NCBI GenBank assembly: GCA_009760855.2
Contig: WPIO01000053.1
Coordinates: 78,501-142,500, forward strand
DNA from: Cristatella mucedo
Lineage: Eukaryota > Bryozoa > Phylactolaemata > Cristatellidae
DNA: 64,000 nucleotides
Direction of reading: 5' to 3'
The translations under genes were made by a program, and so were the position numbers. Shown in pieces: positions 11,130 through 22,185 of the stretch. The notes below the pieces were generated by a model, which had not been told where the DNA came from, did no database searches, and saw nothing but the letters and a program-made list of their open reading frames with translations. How positions within the stretch are numbered: position 1 is the first letter of the stretch; each line of letters begins with the position of its first letter.

Positions 11130-11760
11130 TAACAATAATTATACAGATAACGCATTTGATAAAGTGCCCTCAGATAACTCAATCTTTTTCTAGGCGCTTA
11201 ACATATGTTGGAAAGAAAACACGGTTGAATGATGAGTGGTATCATGCTTGATAAACAACGTGGGTAGCATGGTTAGGGGTGACATGTACAGGGTCAGCAT
11301 GCCTATGTTGTTAGTGTAATGTAATTTAATGTAATGTATCTCCGTTTGTAACTCCACAAAGTCATAAAGACCATGTGGGTCTTACGCAGGAGAGTTTTGT
11401 ATAGCGCACTCACAGCCTAAGCGGCTTTCGGTACGCATTCGGTAGCTATCAGACTTCGTCTCACGCAACAAAGAGAAAGTGGGAAGCATAGCAGAGTCAG
11501 GAGAGCAGTTGAGGTAGTGAGTAGCATAGAAGTAGCAGTTCAGGACCGCTTAAAAAGATGTGCCATAGTCGGCTGTAGGAGAGTAGTTGTCGTTGCGTAG
11601 TGGCAGCTTGCAACATTGTCAGCAAGCATAAGCACATAAAGGACGAATCACAGGGACCTAATCAATTCTGTCTTAAATAGGTGTGCTTTTAATTTCTTTT
11701 ACATGTGCTTAAGTCAGGAAATGTGGTGACGAAAGTCGGTAGTGAGTTCCAATAATATGT
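11130..11760 (-). mobile_element. LINE-B 3' end, split by a LINE-A insertion
   Basis: Left part 11130-11316 holds tail, hairpin and 3' untranslated sequence. Right part 11603-11760 continues in register (TGGCAGC...GACGAATCACAGGGACC). The interruption is a LINE-A fragment at 11317-11597 flanked by TAGTG at 11312-11316 and 11598-11602. Confidence 0.8.
11317..11597 (-). mobile_element. LINE-A 3' fragment nested in LINE-B
   Basis: Starts at the left with TAATGT-type tail repeats and TATCTCCGTTTGTAACTCC, the reverse complement of the LINE-A 3' end, and runs back to the C-terminal coding region. Both sides carry the 5-bp target duplication TAGTG. Confidence 0.85.
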
Positions 11761-11789
11761 CAGCATCGCTAACAGTGTGGAGCAGCCAT

Positions 11790-12115
11790 TTACTGAACTG
11801 CTGCTTCAGTTTCAGCCTCCTGACCTCAGGGCATACAGCTACAAAAAATTAGTGGTTCCACCCCATGCTTAAAGACCACCACTGATGGCAGAGGCTTTTG
11901 CTTTGCAGGCCCTGCAGACTGTGGAACCAATTCCGAAACTCTTATGCAATGACATGCACTCTGCTGCTGCCAACTGTGGCACATACTTTCAAGGCAACCT
12001 GGGCTACTAATTCCATGTCACTTACTTCCCCAGGTTGCCTAGCAGACTCAGCTATGCTTCTCACTTTCTAGTGTTGCTTGAAATGAGGTCTGTTGGTGAT
12101 CGCATGCTTACAAGC
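11790..12115 (+). mobile_element. LINE-A 3' coding fragment
   Basis: Matches LINE-A from the E-L-L-x-Q-F-Q-P region (about 11800) through the G-P-x-L-W-N block (11910) to the post-coding GAGGTCTGTTGGTGATCGCAT stretch (12085). It leads into a CA microsatellite. Confidence 0.65.
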
Positions 12116-12180
12116 GAGCTTGCACATACATGCACACATACACACAAACACATGCACAGAGACACAGACGCATGTAGGTG

Positions 12181-12184
<4 letters not shown>

Positions 12185-12237
<53 letters not shown>
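12185..12237. repeat. (CA)n microsatellite
   Basis: A perfect run of about 26 CA dinucleotides, preceded by looser CACA-rich sequence from 12121. Confidence 0.97.
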
Positions 12238-12239
<2 letters not shown>

Positions 12240-13111
12240 GTCCACATGCAAAAGAGCAGTGTATCTGCATTTTTACTGTGTTGCCTTTCAGAAAATTAGC
12301 ATGCTAAATGGGCCACAAGCCGGTATATCATTTGTGGTTCGTGAGTTAAAATGGCATGCGATAAGTTATGTCCCAATCTTTCAAAATTTACATGGAATGG
12401 ACAGGAAATCCATATCACCATTGCTGTCAGTACTACAAGTACTGCTGTATCACTATAATTACTTCCCTCTACCTCTTTTCTCTCAACTTGTTCGAGCCAT
12501 TCTATGTTCAAATCGTCGGCCAATTCTACCTCCCAGCCTGAAAAGTCAGCGAAACACTGGCCTCACAGTTATCCTTAGAGGTGCACAGACCTATTGGAAC
12601 TTACCACAACAAACGTTGTAATTACGTAAGGGGTAAGTAGCAAAGTTCTTTGTAACAAAAGAGTGGTGTTTTTGGGCTATTCAACAAAGCCTACCATAGA
12701 CCGTAAGAACCAAATCACTTCCCTCCATTCTGCCTTGTGACATTCTTATGCTTGCCATTGAAACGAGTGGGGATTGAGGGTCTTAGTGACTACACCAGTT
12801 GCTCAGATCCAGCAGGTTCCGACAATGTTAGCTGCTGTGTATTCCACATGCTCTGCCTTGGGTTTATACTGACCTTCAGGGCAATGCTGGTCTTAGTAAA
12901 GCCTATCTGCAAGTTACCTAGATCGCTTAGAACTGTGGAACTCTTGTCTTCCAGAAACTTTATGAGTAAGCGTGATTGCAGTCAAATCTTTTAGGAGAGC
13001 ATATCGATCGCCTAAATATTGCCACTAAACTTGTAATCTGGTTCAGATACTGACCTCAGTAATGGACTTTCTGAATTCATGTGGAGATTGGGGTAAGCCA
13101 CCATCGGAATC
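12240..13111. other. No firm feature
   Basis: A frame at 12178-12621 has a tail, Q-T-Y-W-N-L-P-Q-Q, that recalls the W-N-S-L-P-Q end of LINE-A, so this may be a very old LINE copy. A frame at 12737-12994 has no recognised domain. Confidence 0.35.
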
Positions 13112-13405
13112 TTAATGTAATGTAATGTATCTCCGTCAGTAACTGCACAAAGTCATAAAGACCATGTGGGTGTTACGCAGGAGAGTTTTGTATAGCCCAC
13201 TCACAGCCTAAGCGGCTTCCGGTACCCATTCTTCTGCAGCAACTGATAAACTGGGTTCTTGCCTTGCCGAAACTCCATCCTGGATATCGAAAAACATCGT
13301 GAAACTACATAACGATAACACCGAACTGCTGCTCATGGGATACCCTAGGCATGTATCTTGATTAAAAGGCTTTGCTCTTCTAATTGGGGATGCTGTTGTG
13401 CGACC
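13112..13405 (-). mobile_element. LINE-A copy with inverted 5' part
   Basis: From the left: TAATGTAATGTATCTCCG tail and 3' end in minus orientation to about 13219. It then switches abruptly to plus-orientation LINE-A reverse-transcriptase sequence (13220-13405, matching 16421-16590). A tail-attached 3' piece joined to an inverted upstream piece is the usual product of twin priming. Confidence 0.7.
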
Positions 13406-13522
13406 TGATTCCTCCCCGCGCTAAAGAGCGGCCTCCGGCGACTCCTAGCGTGGTGTGGACCTTTACTTGATTTCTCCGTAATACGTTCGGGTATTCCGCT
13501 GCTATCTTCGCTGTGACTATTT

Positions 13523-13852
13523 ATGAGCTGTCTTCGGATATGCTACACAAAACAGGACCTGCTAAGCGTAAGATGCGATGTCGCCATTAGTCGATACCTA
13601 CCGGCGGGCCTTCTCCCGTGGGTCAGTGAGAACCTTCCTGCATCCTGCGTTCGCCCTATCAACATCTCGGCTATCAAACCTACGACTCATAAGTTTAAAG
13701 CGCTGAATAGTACTTGTTGCGGTAGTAGCCCATCCGTCGTGGCCCAGCAGGTTGTGAAACGTCGTCCGACGGCCGTTACCAAGGTCCAATTCAAATTCGA
13801 AGAGCCAGCGTCCGCCGGGCCGGACGCAATCGGTAGAGAATACAAGCCACTT
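13523..13852 (+). pseudogene. LINE-A 5' coding part
   Basis: An open frame from ATG 13523, with codons richer in G+C than the rest of the element and no recognised domain. It runs into the LINE-B insertion. When the insertion and one CACTT target copy are mentally removed, the frame continues without interruption into the endonuclease start at 14377. That suggests this is the N-terminal part of the LINE-A polyprotein. Confidence 0.55.
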
Positions 13853-14371
13853 AATAATAATATTAATAATAATGTGCTCGATAAAGCGCCCTCAGCGAAC
13901 TTAATCTCTTTCTTGGCGCTTTACATTTGCTGCAAAGGGAAATGCAATTGAATGGTGAGTAATATCATGCTTGAAAAACAAACAAAATGAATAACATGGT
14001 TAGGGGTGACATGCACAGGGTCAGCATGCAAATGTGGTTAGTGGCAGCATACACAGTGTCAGTACCCATAAGCTAATCAAGGACGAATCACAGGGACCCA
14101 CTAAATGCTGTCCTAAATAGGTGTGTTTTCAAGTTCTTTTTAAATGTGATCAGGTCAGGGGATGTTCCGACACATGTCGGGAGGGAGTTCCAGGCTTTGG
14201 GAGCTTACGAACTAAATGCACAGTCTCCAAAGGATTTGAGGTTTGTACGAGGTATTCATAGACTGTTGGATTCCGAAAAGCGGGTGGTACGATGCCTGGC
14301 CTGATAAGGGAGTATGTCGGAGAGATAGGCTGGAGCCATAGAATGAAGGGACCTAAAATCGAGCGACAAAA
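13853..14371 (-). mobile_element. LINE-B 3' end nested in LINE-A
   Basis: Tail of TAATAATAATATTAATAATA at the left, hairpin at about 13885-13930, 3' untranslated sequence and the C-terminal coding block (complement of 14170-14370). CACTT occurs at 13848-13852 and 14372-14376, a 5-bp target duplication. Confidence 0.85.
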
Positions 14372-14376
14372 CACTT

Positions 14377-15303
14377 CATCGCCGACGCCCAGTTGTTGGA
14401 CAGCCTCTTAAATTCCGCCTACTAAACGTCCGCTTGCTAAAAACCAAGGGGTTACTTATCCACGATAAATTGGTCCAGGAGAAGCTAGATGCCTTTCTGC
14501 TTACCGAAACCTGAATGACGCCTTGCTCCAGTAGCTGTATTTCCGAGACCACCCCACCCGGGTTCTCATTCTAACAGTCCATGCGTTTTGGCAAGGTCGG
14601 TGGCGGGGTTGCAATTGTAGTTCGCGAATCGTTTGGCTATACAATGTGCAGTTTCTCGCATGGGTCATCGTTTGGATCGGTTGCTATCAGGTCTTCATCA
14701 AAGAAAATGCCTCTCACCGTTATGATATACCAGCCTCCTTCTGGCTGTCTAAACTTGTTTATAGAGGAGTTTTCAGAGTTCCTCGCTAAAATATTTGTGT
14801 GTGGCAGGCCGTTACTGATTGTAGGAGGTATCGATATTCACGTTGACAACCCTAGCAACAGCCAGGTCTGCTCATTTCTTGACTATCTGGAGAATTTTGG
14901 TTTGGCTCAACACGTTAATCATAGGACCCACGTCGACGGCTACGTTCTAGATCTCGTGATCACTAAGGATGTCCTCCCTACTGACTTTGTGGTGTGCCCA
15001 TTGACCCTCTCAGATCATTGTTCGGTCTCGTTTACTGTTCCTGCTCCCTCGTACGTACAGGGCAATGTCGAATTTGCCAAACGACGTAACTTACAAAGTA
15101 TTGACACGGACAAGTTTTTGAAATCTGTTTGTGATGCAGGTCTTCTTGATCTGCATTCAGACTTGACCGGCAGCCTCGATACCCTCACTGATGCAATGAA
15201 CATGACACTCAGGAGTGCACTTGACAAGCATGCTTCCGTCTGCTCTATCCGCGTTCAAAGTCGGCGAGATTCCTTTAAATTTACAAAAAACCTCTTAAAA
15301 TAA
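14377..15303 (+). pseudogene. LINE-A AP endonuclease domain
   Basis: Starts with L-L-N-V-R-L-L-K-T-K and reaches L-L-T-E-T (about 14510), the motif holding the catalytic glutamate; a stop follows at once. The frame from 14581 continues with GGGVAIVVRES, a V-M-I-Y-Q-P-P strand, L-L-I-V-G-G-I-D-I-H-V-D (the GDFN motif altered to GID) and the C-terminal S-D-H-C-S-V catalytic histidine motif near 15015. The enzyme nicks target DNA to prime reverse transcription. The changed GDFN motif and stops predict no activity. Confidence 0.8.
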
Positions 15304-15503
15304 GCCGGGTTAAGCCCAGACTAGAACGTCGTTTCAAGAAATCGGGGTCTGAGGCAGATCTCGTCAATTTTAAAGACTTCCTTCGAGTTAACACCCGAAA
15401 GCTTAAAAACACCAGGGCTTCTTTTTCCATTAGAAAGCTGAATTCCTGCCAGTCGGACACTAAACAGATTTATAAGACAGTAAACCATCTACTGGCCTAT
15501 GCT

Positions 15504-16694
15504 GTGAGGTCTGACTCCCCAGATATTAAGGGCTCAGCCGAAAAGTTTTCAGCCTTCTTTACTGAAAAAATTGTGCACATTCGTGCCTCCATTAAGCCCC
15601 ATCCGACCAAAGCAATCGCCTCTCCTCAACGTGCGACCTTTCCTAATACGTTCTCCGATGTTTCTGCCCATGATGTGACTGCCTTAATAAGGTCTAGAAA
15701 AAAGAGCTCGTCTCATGAAGATCCCATACCTTCATCTCTGTGGTCCTTTACTAGCAGATCAACTTAGCCCTGCCATAACCGAGATGTTTAATGCTTCTTT
15801 GAGAAAAGGGGTCGTCCCCAAGTCTTTCAAATCGGCAATTGTCAGACCTATTCTTAAAAAGCCTGGATTAGACACAAAGGTCCTACTAAACTATCGTCCA
15901 GTTTCCTTCTTCCGTTCTTATCAAAGATTCTTGAAAATATTGTTGCTGAGCAGCTAGTTGAACGCATTGAAAATAATGGAATGTCAGAAATATTTCAATC
16001 AGGGTTCAAGAGGCAGCACTCTACTGAAACTGCTCTCCTCCGTGTTAACAATGACATTCTACGTGGTAACGACGACGGGAATGTCAATGCCCAAGCTCTG
16101 CTAGATTTGTCTGCTGCCATCAACACCATTGATCACGAAGTTCTGCCTGAACGATTGAGAACAACGATGGGTCTGGCAGACGAAACACTGGCGTGGTTTA
16201 AATCATACGTGTCTGATCTCGTTCAATCCGTGTCTTGTGGGGGTCAGGTCTCAGACATGAGAAGGGTCACCTGTGTAGTCCCTCAAGGGTCTGTACTCGG
16301 TCCCTTGCTGTTCTCCATTTATTCACTACCTCTGGGAAAAGTGATTAAGGGCCATGGAATAGGATATCACTTATATGCTGACGATACTCAGTTGTATTTG
16401 TCATTTAAACCATTGGAATCTGCTGCAGCAATTGATAAACTGAATGCTTGCCTTGCCGATATTCGATCCCGGATGTCGGAAAACTTCCTGAAATTGAATG
16501 ACGATAAAACTGAACTGCTGCTCATAGGACACCCAAAGCGTGTGGCTGGATTAAAAGGCTTTGCTGCTCTAATAGGTGATGCAATTGTGCGACTTTCACC
16601 ACGTGCTCGTAATTTAGGTGTCGTGTTCGACAACTGCCTCAATTTCAAAAGCTTCATTCAGAAGACTGCCTCTACAGCTAGCGATCACATCTAA
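15504..16694 (+). pseudogene. LINE-A reverse transcriptase domain
   Basis: Spread over three frames. From 15504 the thumb-side linker contains A-L-I-R-S-R-K-K-S-S. From 15715 there is F-K-S-A-I-V-R-P-I-L-K-K-P-G and N-Y-R-P-V-S, then a frameshift near 15905. From 15981 come Q-S-G-F-K-R-Q-H-S-T-E-T-A, P-Q-G-S-V-L-G-P-L-L-F (about 16280) and Y-H-L-Y-A-D-D-T-Q-L (about 16370), with both catalytic aspartates intact. It copies the element's RNA at the nicked target. The frame closes at 16694. Confidence 0.85.
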
Positions 16695-16699
16695 TCCCT

Positions 16700-17231
16700 A
16701 TCCAAGAGTAGGAGCTGTCTCCCACAGTGGCCTGTAAAAAATTGAACTAGCTCTTTAGTTCTGTCTCGGCTTGATTATTGTAATTCCCTTTTGGCTGGGC
16801 TGCCAAAGAAAGCTATTATGCCACTATAGCGGACTATGAATATGGCTGCAAGGCTAGTCTTCAAGTCACAGCGGCTTTCACACGTATCTACTTTGCTGAA
16901 AGAGCTAGGATGGTTGCCAGTTGAGCAAAGGATACAGATCGAAGTTATTACGCCGACCCACAAGGCCCGCCACGGCTTGGTTCCTTTATACCTAGCTGAA
17001 CTGCTGCATCAGTTTCAGCCTGTTTGCGCCCTCAGGTCCTGTGTGGACAATAAATTAGCTGTCCCATTCCTCCACTTAAAGACAGTTGGCGACAGAAGCT
17101 TTAGCCCAGCAGTTCCTAGGCTGTGGATCTTGCTTCCACAATTTATAAACAACAAAAACTACTCTCCTGCTGCCGATTATGGCTCATCTTTTCTAGCGGT
17201 CCTGAGCTGCTACTTCCATGCTACTCACTAA
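16700..17231 (+). pseudogene. LINE-A C-terminal region
   Basis: After several stops the frame from 16836 gives N-M-A-A-R-L-V-F-K, W-L-P-V-E-Q-R-I-Q, Y-L-A-E-L-L-H-Q-F-Q-P, then G-D-R-S-F and the R-L-W-x-L-L-P-Q-F block, the conserved C terminus of CR1/L2-type polyproteins. This part is the most repeated piece of LINE-A in the window because copies are 5'-truncated. Confidence 0.8.
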
Positions 17232-17402
17232 CTTAACTGTGTTCCTTTGCTGACTCTGCTATGCTTCTCACTTCCTCATTGTTTCGTAAGATGAACTCTG
17301 TTGGCAGCCAAATTTTTACCGAAAGCAGCTTAAGGTTCGCTCAACCAAACTCTCTCGTGCACCATCCACATAGTCTTTGTGGCTTTGTGAATTTACAGAC
17401 GA

Positions 17403-17404
<2 letters not shown>

Positions 17405-17441
<37 letters not shown>
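17405..17441. repeat. (TA)n microsatellite at LINE-A 3' end
   Basis: Directly follows GACGAAG of the LINE-A 3' end, where other copies have ACATT repeats. The tail has probably been replaced or has expanded as TA. Confidence 0.95.
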
Positions 17442-17444
<3 letters not shown>

Positions 17445-17639
17445 GCATATATTTAAAAAATCATAAAGAACGATTTACGTGAAGGTCTGTCTTAGGCTCT
17501 TTTCTTTTCGCATTTCATGATCCCTGATATCATCGCTGCCGATATTATCGTCAATATCGGTAACGGCACCCTTGCACACACTATGGTACAATCAGTGCCT
17601 AAACTTGGACTCACCAAAATATAGCTGAGAACCTGGATA

Positions 17640-17945
17640 GTAATAATATATAATTAATTCCCATTTTATTAAGTGCCCTGAGGGAACTCAATGTCTGTCT
17701 AAGAGCTTTACATTTGCTGGATAGGAAATACGAACGAATGTGTAGTAATAGCATACTCGGTAAACAACAAGAATAACATGAATAAGACATGCATGCACAG
17801 GCGCAGCATGCAAGTGTGGTCAGTGGCAGCAAGCACAGTGTCAGTATGCATTAGCACGTAAAAAAATGACCACAGGGACCCACTAAATGCTGTCATGATA
17901 AGGCGTGCTTTTATTTTTCGGTCCTGATTCTTTAACAGCAAATGT
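17640..17945 (-). mobile_element. LINE-B 3' end
   Basis: ATT-rich tail at 17640-17665, hairpin as AAGTGCCCTGAGGGAACTC...AAGAGCTTTAC, then 3' untranslated sequence to about 17945. Confidence 0.75.
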
Positions 17946-17999
17946 AACGTGCCAATATAGAGATTTAGTTATCCGAGGGTAATATAACCGGTGCATTGC

Positions 18000-18105
18000 T
18001 GTGATTACTATGTTTCTATATTGGCCTCTAAAAACTCAACCTCTTCCTGGGCAGTTTACATTTGCTGCACAGTAAGCACGGTCCAATGGTTAGTGGTAGC
18101 AGAAA
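18000..18105 (-). mobile_element. LINE-B 3' tip
   Basis: A short diverged copy of the hairpin region (CTAAAAACTCAACCTCTTCC...CAGTTTACATTTGCTGCA) and the TGGTTAGTGGTAGCA block. Confidence 0.55.
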
Positions 18106-19699
18106 GCAATAGTAAAATAATGAATCGACACTATTATGTCCTGAAGTCGAATTAGTAATCGTTCGTCTGCGGTTCGTAGGTCATAAATGTATGGATCACG
18201 TCTGCTGATGTACCATATTTAAACGATAGCAACTCTTATATACAGCAATAATTAGTAAGACTCTGTAAACCAAGGAAGCGACCAGAGACGCATCATGAAG
18301 TCAAATTCGTACTAGCTAGTCTTACTTCTGCAGTATCTTAGGTAATGAATTAACGGATCAACTCATCTTCTGTCACGTATTTAGACAGTAGCAACTTCAT
18401 ATGGAAGAAAATCACTAATGGCCATTGCCAAAGTAACTCACTAATACTTTCTAGATGCTAAAAAGGAATGCCGGTATAGTTAAATGTCAATAAAAAGCTA
18501 GTTGTTTATTTAGTTTTATGTGTATTTACATAAGTGTCAGTGAATACATCAACACGGATATCAGTGCAAAACACTCTCGTAGCACAAAGCAATTGAACCC
18601 AGCACTTATGATAGGGAATTAGCAGGTAGTTCCAGTCCGCCTAAAGCAATAAAAAATGCATGTGCTTGAAAGATGTATTAGCTGCATTGGTTTGAATATT
18701 CGACGGTCGTTCGCCTTCTATGTTCCTTATGAAATTCTGAAGCTGACTGAAACTATGCATAAAGCTCGGCGGTCGACGACGAAGTGTTAGCGGTGCTGCT
18801 GATGGATTCCCGGCAAGCTGCTGACAGAATGCAATCAGCAAGCTGCCACTGTGCATAGCTACTTTTTCAGCTCCTTATTACCCAATTACCTAACCTCAAA
18901 AGTAGCAATCTCAGTAGCCCTAGCCTCACCGCCAATAAGTCCAAGCCCAATTGCCAGAGAGTTGCTCAAAGCTGACATTTAGGGCAATCACGTGAGGTAA
19001 AGAGCATAATAAAGTTTTCTTCGGACTATACTATCAATATTAGAAAAATTATAGAAATAAATATAACTTACTGTGCCCTAATAAAACGTAAGCTCTATCC
19101 CCGTACTTTGCAAAGTATTGCTTGAGAGTCGACTGTGGAGGTCAATCGCCAGGATCTAATTAATCGTGCTGAAACGGCTGCTGCATGCAAATTAGACTCA
19201 GATAATGATTACTATCCCTCCATAAAGGCTGTGAGTATTTAGAATGGCTACTAACCAACAATGCAGAAATCTGCGGTCAATGCCACATTCAAGCAATAGC
19301 AGTGTGCTAGGCTCTCTCTTTTTGGCATGTTTTTGGGCATGCAATCGGCCTTGAAATCTAAGCTTATTTCCGCTCTAAACCACAGAGCAGTTTGTATTCG
19401 TCGCGGCCACGATAGGTTACCTATAGCGTTGCGTGGCTTTTTAACAGAGTTTTCTGGAGAATACAGATTCACCACGTTTTGGTGCAACTAGTTACTTCTC
19501 CATTCAGCGACTCTTTGTACATCCGTGAAGGATAGTGCTTCCCATGAGGGTCGTTGGCATGAACAAGAGGCTCAGGGCTTCAGGCAGTCACCCAGAACTA
19601 CTTGAAAAGGCAAAGGATATCTGTTAAGGTCAGTGTATGGCTTCTTTTTTTTGCAAGCATTCCTGCCCACGGCTCAAAAAGCGAGTACGACTAGATAAA
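18106..19699. other. No recognised feature
   Basis: A/T-rich sequence with only short chance frames on both strands. I see no exon-like segment with matching splice sites and no recognised repeat. Confidence 0.4.
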
Positions 19700-20580
19700 T
19701 CTTATACGTATGAAGGGCGACGGAGTCAGCGGCTTATGATAGAACTCGCTAGCTGCTGAATGATTGAATTGACAGCCTTCAAATCAGCACAGAAGAGCTG
19801 TATAATAACGAAAAAATAAATCTGCTGTATAAGCGAACTTTAAACAGGCCGGCTTTAATAAATCAAGAAAACAAGGGAGTACGAACATTCGCATGCAAGC
19901 CGGTTATTGAAAAATGGTGCCAATTTATTGGTGTAAAAATAGGAATGTCAATCGCAATTATACGGCGGATTATATGTTTCTTTAGAAAAGGCAATCCCAT
20001 TGATAATTTATTTTCAAAACATTTTTTGGAGTAAAGTATTGAATTCCCTGGCTATTAGAAGAGAAACGGGAGAGAAATGCAAGTGTGTAGCCAAATTAAA
20101 AAGGGTGGATATAGTAAAACTATGTGGCGAAACTAGGAATCCTTATTAGAAAAAGTTGCAAGTACATTTTGACCGAGCCAAGCCAGGTGAGGAGGCGAAC
20201 AGCCGATGCCCGCGGTCGGAAGATTGTCACCATCTCTAGAGTAGCGAGCTCATGGCAGGGGTTGAGGCGAAAAAAAATGGCGGCCAGTCCATGCTCACAA
20301 TACTAGCCGACGAATCGATGCCCCCCCCCGATATTACCGAATATACTTCAGACGAGCAAGTGGCGACCGAATTTTACACAAGTCGACGTTTATAGAGATA
20401 CTAAGAAGCAATTCTACGAATGTATGATTCTTACATGCTATAGCCGTGTCTTCAACAACTTCAGCAGGAGAAAACACGGCAAGTCTGTTCAGGATAGCAC
20501 CAATGCACGTTAATTGAATACACCTGTCAGTTCTTACACGCATAATAAATATGTCTTTTGACTTTCCCTACTCACCTGTA
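19700..20580. repeat. Left copy of a diverged direct duplication
   Basis: Similar in order to 23500-24680. Shared blocks include CTAGCTGCTG...ACAGCCTTCAAA, GACGAAAAAATAAA/GA, GCGAACTT.AAACAGGC, TTTAATAAATCAAGAAA, TAGCCAAATTA and AAAATGGCGGC near 20275. The last 300 bases match the exon-like minus-strand segment described at 20370. The pair could be a tandem gene duplication or two copies of a non-autonomous transposon; no terminal repeats are evident. Confidence 0.65.
20370..20540 (-). other. Possible exon, left copy
   Basis: The minus-strand frame gives CIGAILNRLAVFSPAEVV followed by an acidic segment and K-N-H-T-F-V-E-L-L. The second copy at 24430-24575 gives IGARVNGLTLSSPVEVSE and K-N-Y-K-F-V-D-L-F. 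Amino-acid similarity is kept while many third positions differ, which hints at coding constraint. I do not recognise the protein. It could also be two copies of a repeat that happens to be open. Confidence 0.3.
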
Positions 20581-21785
20581 GTTAAAATTTAAGCGAAGAA
20601 GTAAGGGCTAGGGTGGGCTCCACCGACGGTGCAAAACGTCTGCCAGCCTCCAGCACTGCAAGGTATGTCCCAGCAGCCCAAAGTCCTGGTCGCAACGTCC
20701 TTATGTATGCTGCTTCTCCGCTATCTTGTGCGTTCACTAGCCTCGCCCCTACTTGTCGGCTATAAATGATCAAAGTTTGCACAGTATTTTACAGCTGAGA
20801 GGTGGCAGGTGCTCAGACTACAAGCACAAGTGATCTTAAAAGCGATCGTCGAGTGGGCCACAAAGATACGCCAACAAGAGTCGCCCGTTGGCAGAAAACG
20901 AAATGCATTGCACCGTGCAATATTAGAAGGATAACGCAGCACGACTAATGAGCAGCAACATTGTGAGCCAGTCACCACAGGGTGCGGGTAACCGCAGCTC
21001 GTATTCTCGTAGCAGCTATCTGCCCGTCGATTTGACTCTAGCTGTGCTGTGCAGGTGAAACAATAGAGTTCGTGTTGTAAAGTTTGTCGGCGATTGGCTA
21101 CGGTTTGCCGTCGATCGAACTGCCACTCAGGATGGAGTGTTAGCCATCACAGCCAAACATGACCAACCCCTGCAAGATGTAGAACAATAAACTCGGCAAA
21201 GGTGACCCCAGCAGCGAACTCGATACTTCGGTGCTATCATCTTCCTTGGGAATTTACCTCGCTTATTCGACCTCGCGCCCAAAAGCATTTGTCTCCATCT
21301 GTATTTGACCTGCAATTATGTTTTCCTAGATCCTTAGTGTAGACGCATCTAACTAGGAAGATTTGAGGAAGGATTAAAGTTTGTCTATGAAGATAGGTTT
21401 AGCAATTGACTTTACCTTCGACTGATAATGGTGTGTCAAAGGCAACATCAAGACCCGAATGAAGTAAATGCTTCAGCAGCTCCACAAAAACTTAAAGATT
21501 ACTCCACTAATCCACTTAAACCGAGGTAATTAACCCATTTAAATGTCTAGTGACAAGAATTTAACTTTAAGTGGTTCTGTGTAGGCGAGAAGATGCTTGG
21601 AACTTTGCATCCCGTAAACCATTTTGGACATCGGATAAACTGGAGCCAGAGGGGATCGCAAAAGTATGTTTACCTGCCGAAGGATTAGTGAATTTGAGCA
21701 AGGGAGAAAGCGCAGCAAGAAGATTGAGGAGCCAGACAGACGCTGCTGTAGCTGAGTGTCCAGCCTGACTGAGAATTGATCTGAG
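20581..21785. other. No recognised feature
   Basis: Short frames only (for example minus 20582-20782 and 21567-21818, plus 21571-21768). None shows a known domain or convincing splice sites. Confidence 0.4.
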
Positions 21786-22185
21786 ATTGGTTAGTGGCAG
21801 CAAACACAGAGTAAGCAAGCATAATCACACAGAGGTTTAATCAAACAGACCAACTTAATACTGTCATAAACAGTTAGGTTTTAGGTTTTTGTAACTGTAT
21901 TTAGGCAAGGCGATGTCTTGAAGCAAGTCGAAATTGAGTTACATTCTGTAGGAGCATGCGAAACACAAGGCATTCTCGCCAAATTATTTATGGTTCGTAG
22001 CGAGGTAACAGTGAACGAATAAATTCCGAAAACCTCGTGGTGTCTTGTATGTATGAATGCATGTATGTATGTATGTATCTCCGTCTGTAACTCCACAAAG
22101 TCATAAAGAGCTTGCATTGTCTGGTGGGGATGTAGTTCTCTTAAATAGTGTTCAGTTAAAGAATGAAGGGACCCAAAAGTGAGAT
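21786..22185 (-). mobile_element. LINE-B 3' fragment with LINE-A tip inside
   Basis: Begins GGTTAGTGGCAGCAAACACAG, a LINE-B 3' untranslated block in reverse, and ends near GAATGAAGGGACCCAAAAGTGAG, also LINE-B. At about 22045-22108 is a GTAT repeat followed by TATCTCCGTCTGTAACTCC, the reverse of a LINE-A 3' tip. Confidence 0.65.

Larger units (their letters stand above)
13406..17404 (+). mobile_element. LINE-A, longest copy, CR1/L2-like
   Basis: A near-complete element once the LINE-B insertion at 13853-14371 is set aside. Order: G+C-rich 5' part with an open frame (13523-13852), AP endonuclease (14377-15303), linker, reverse transcriptase (15715-16694), C-terminal domain (16700-17231) and a 3' end that runs into a TA repeat at 17405. 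The YADD box, the PQGSVLGPLLF motif and the W-x-x-L-P-Q-F C terminus place it in the CR1/L2/Rex1 group. Several stops and shifts make it inactive. Older LINE-A debris adjoins it at 13112-13405, so the 5' boundary is approximate. Confidence 0.85.

Noticed and set aside
12035-12621. Open frames across the CA run
   Set aside because: Microsatellite translation joined to old repeat sequence.
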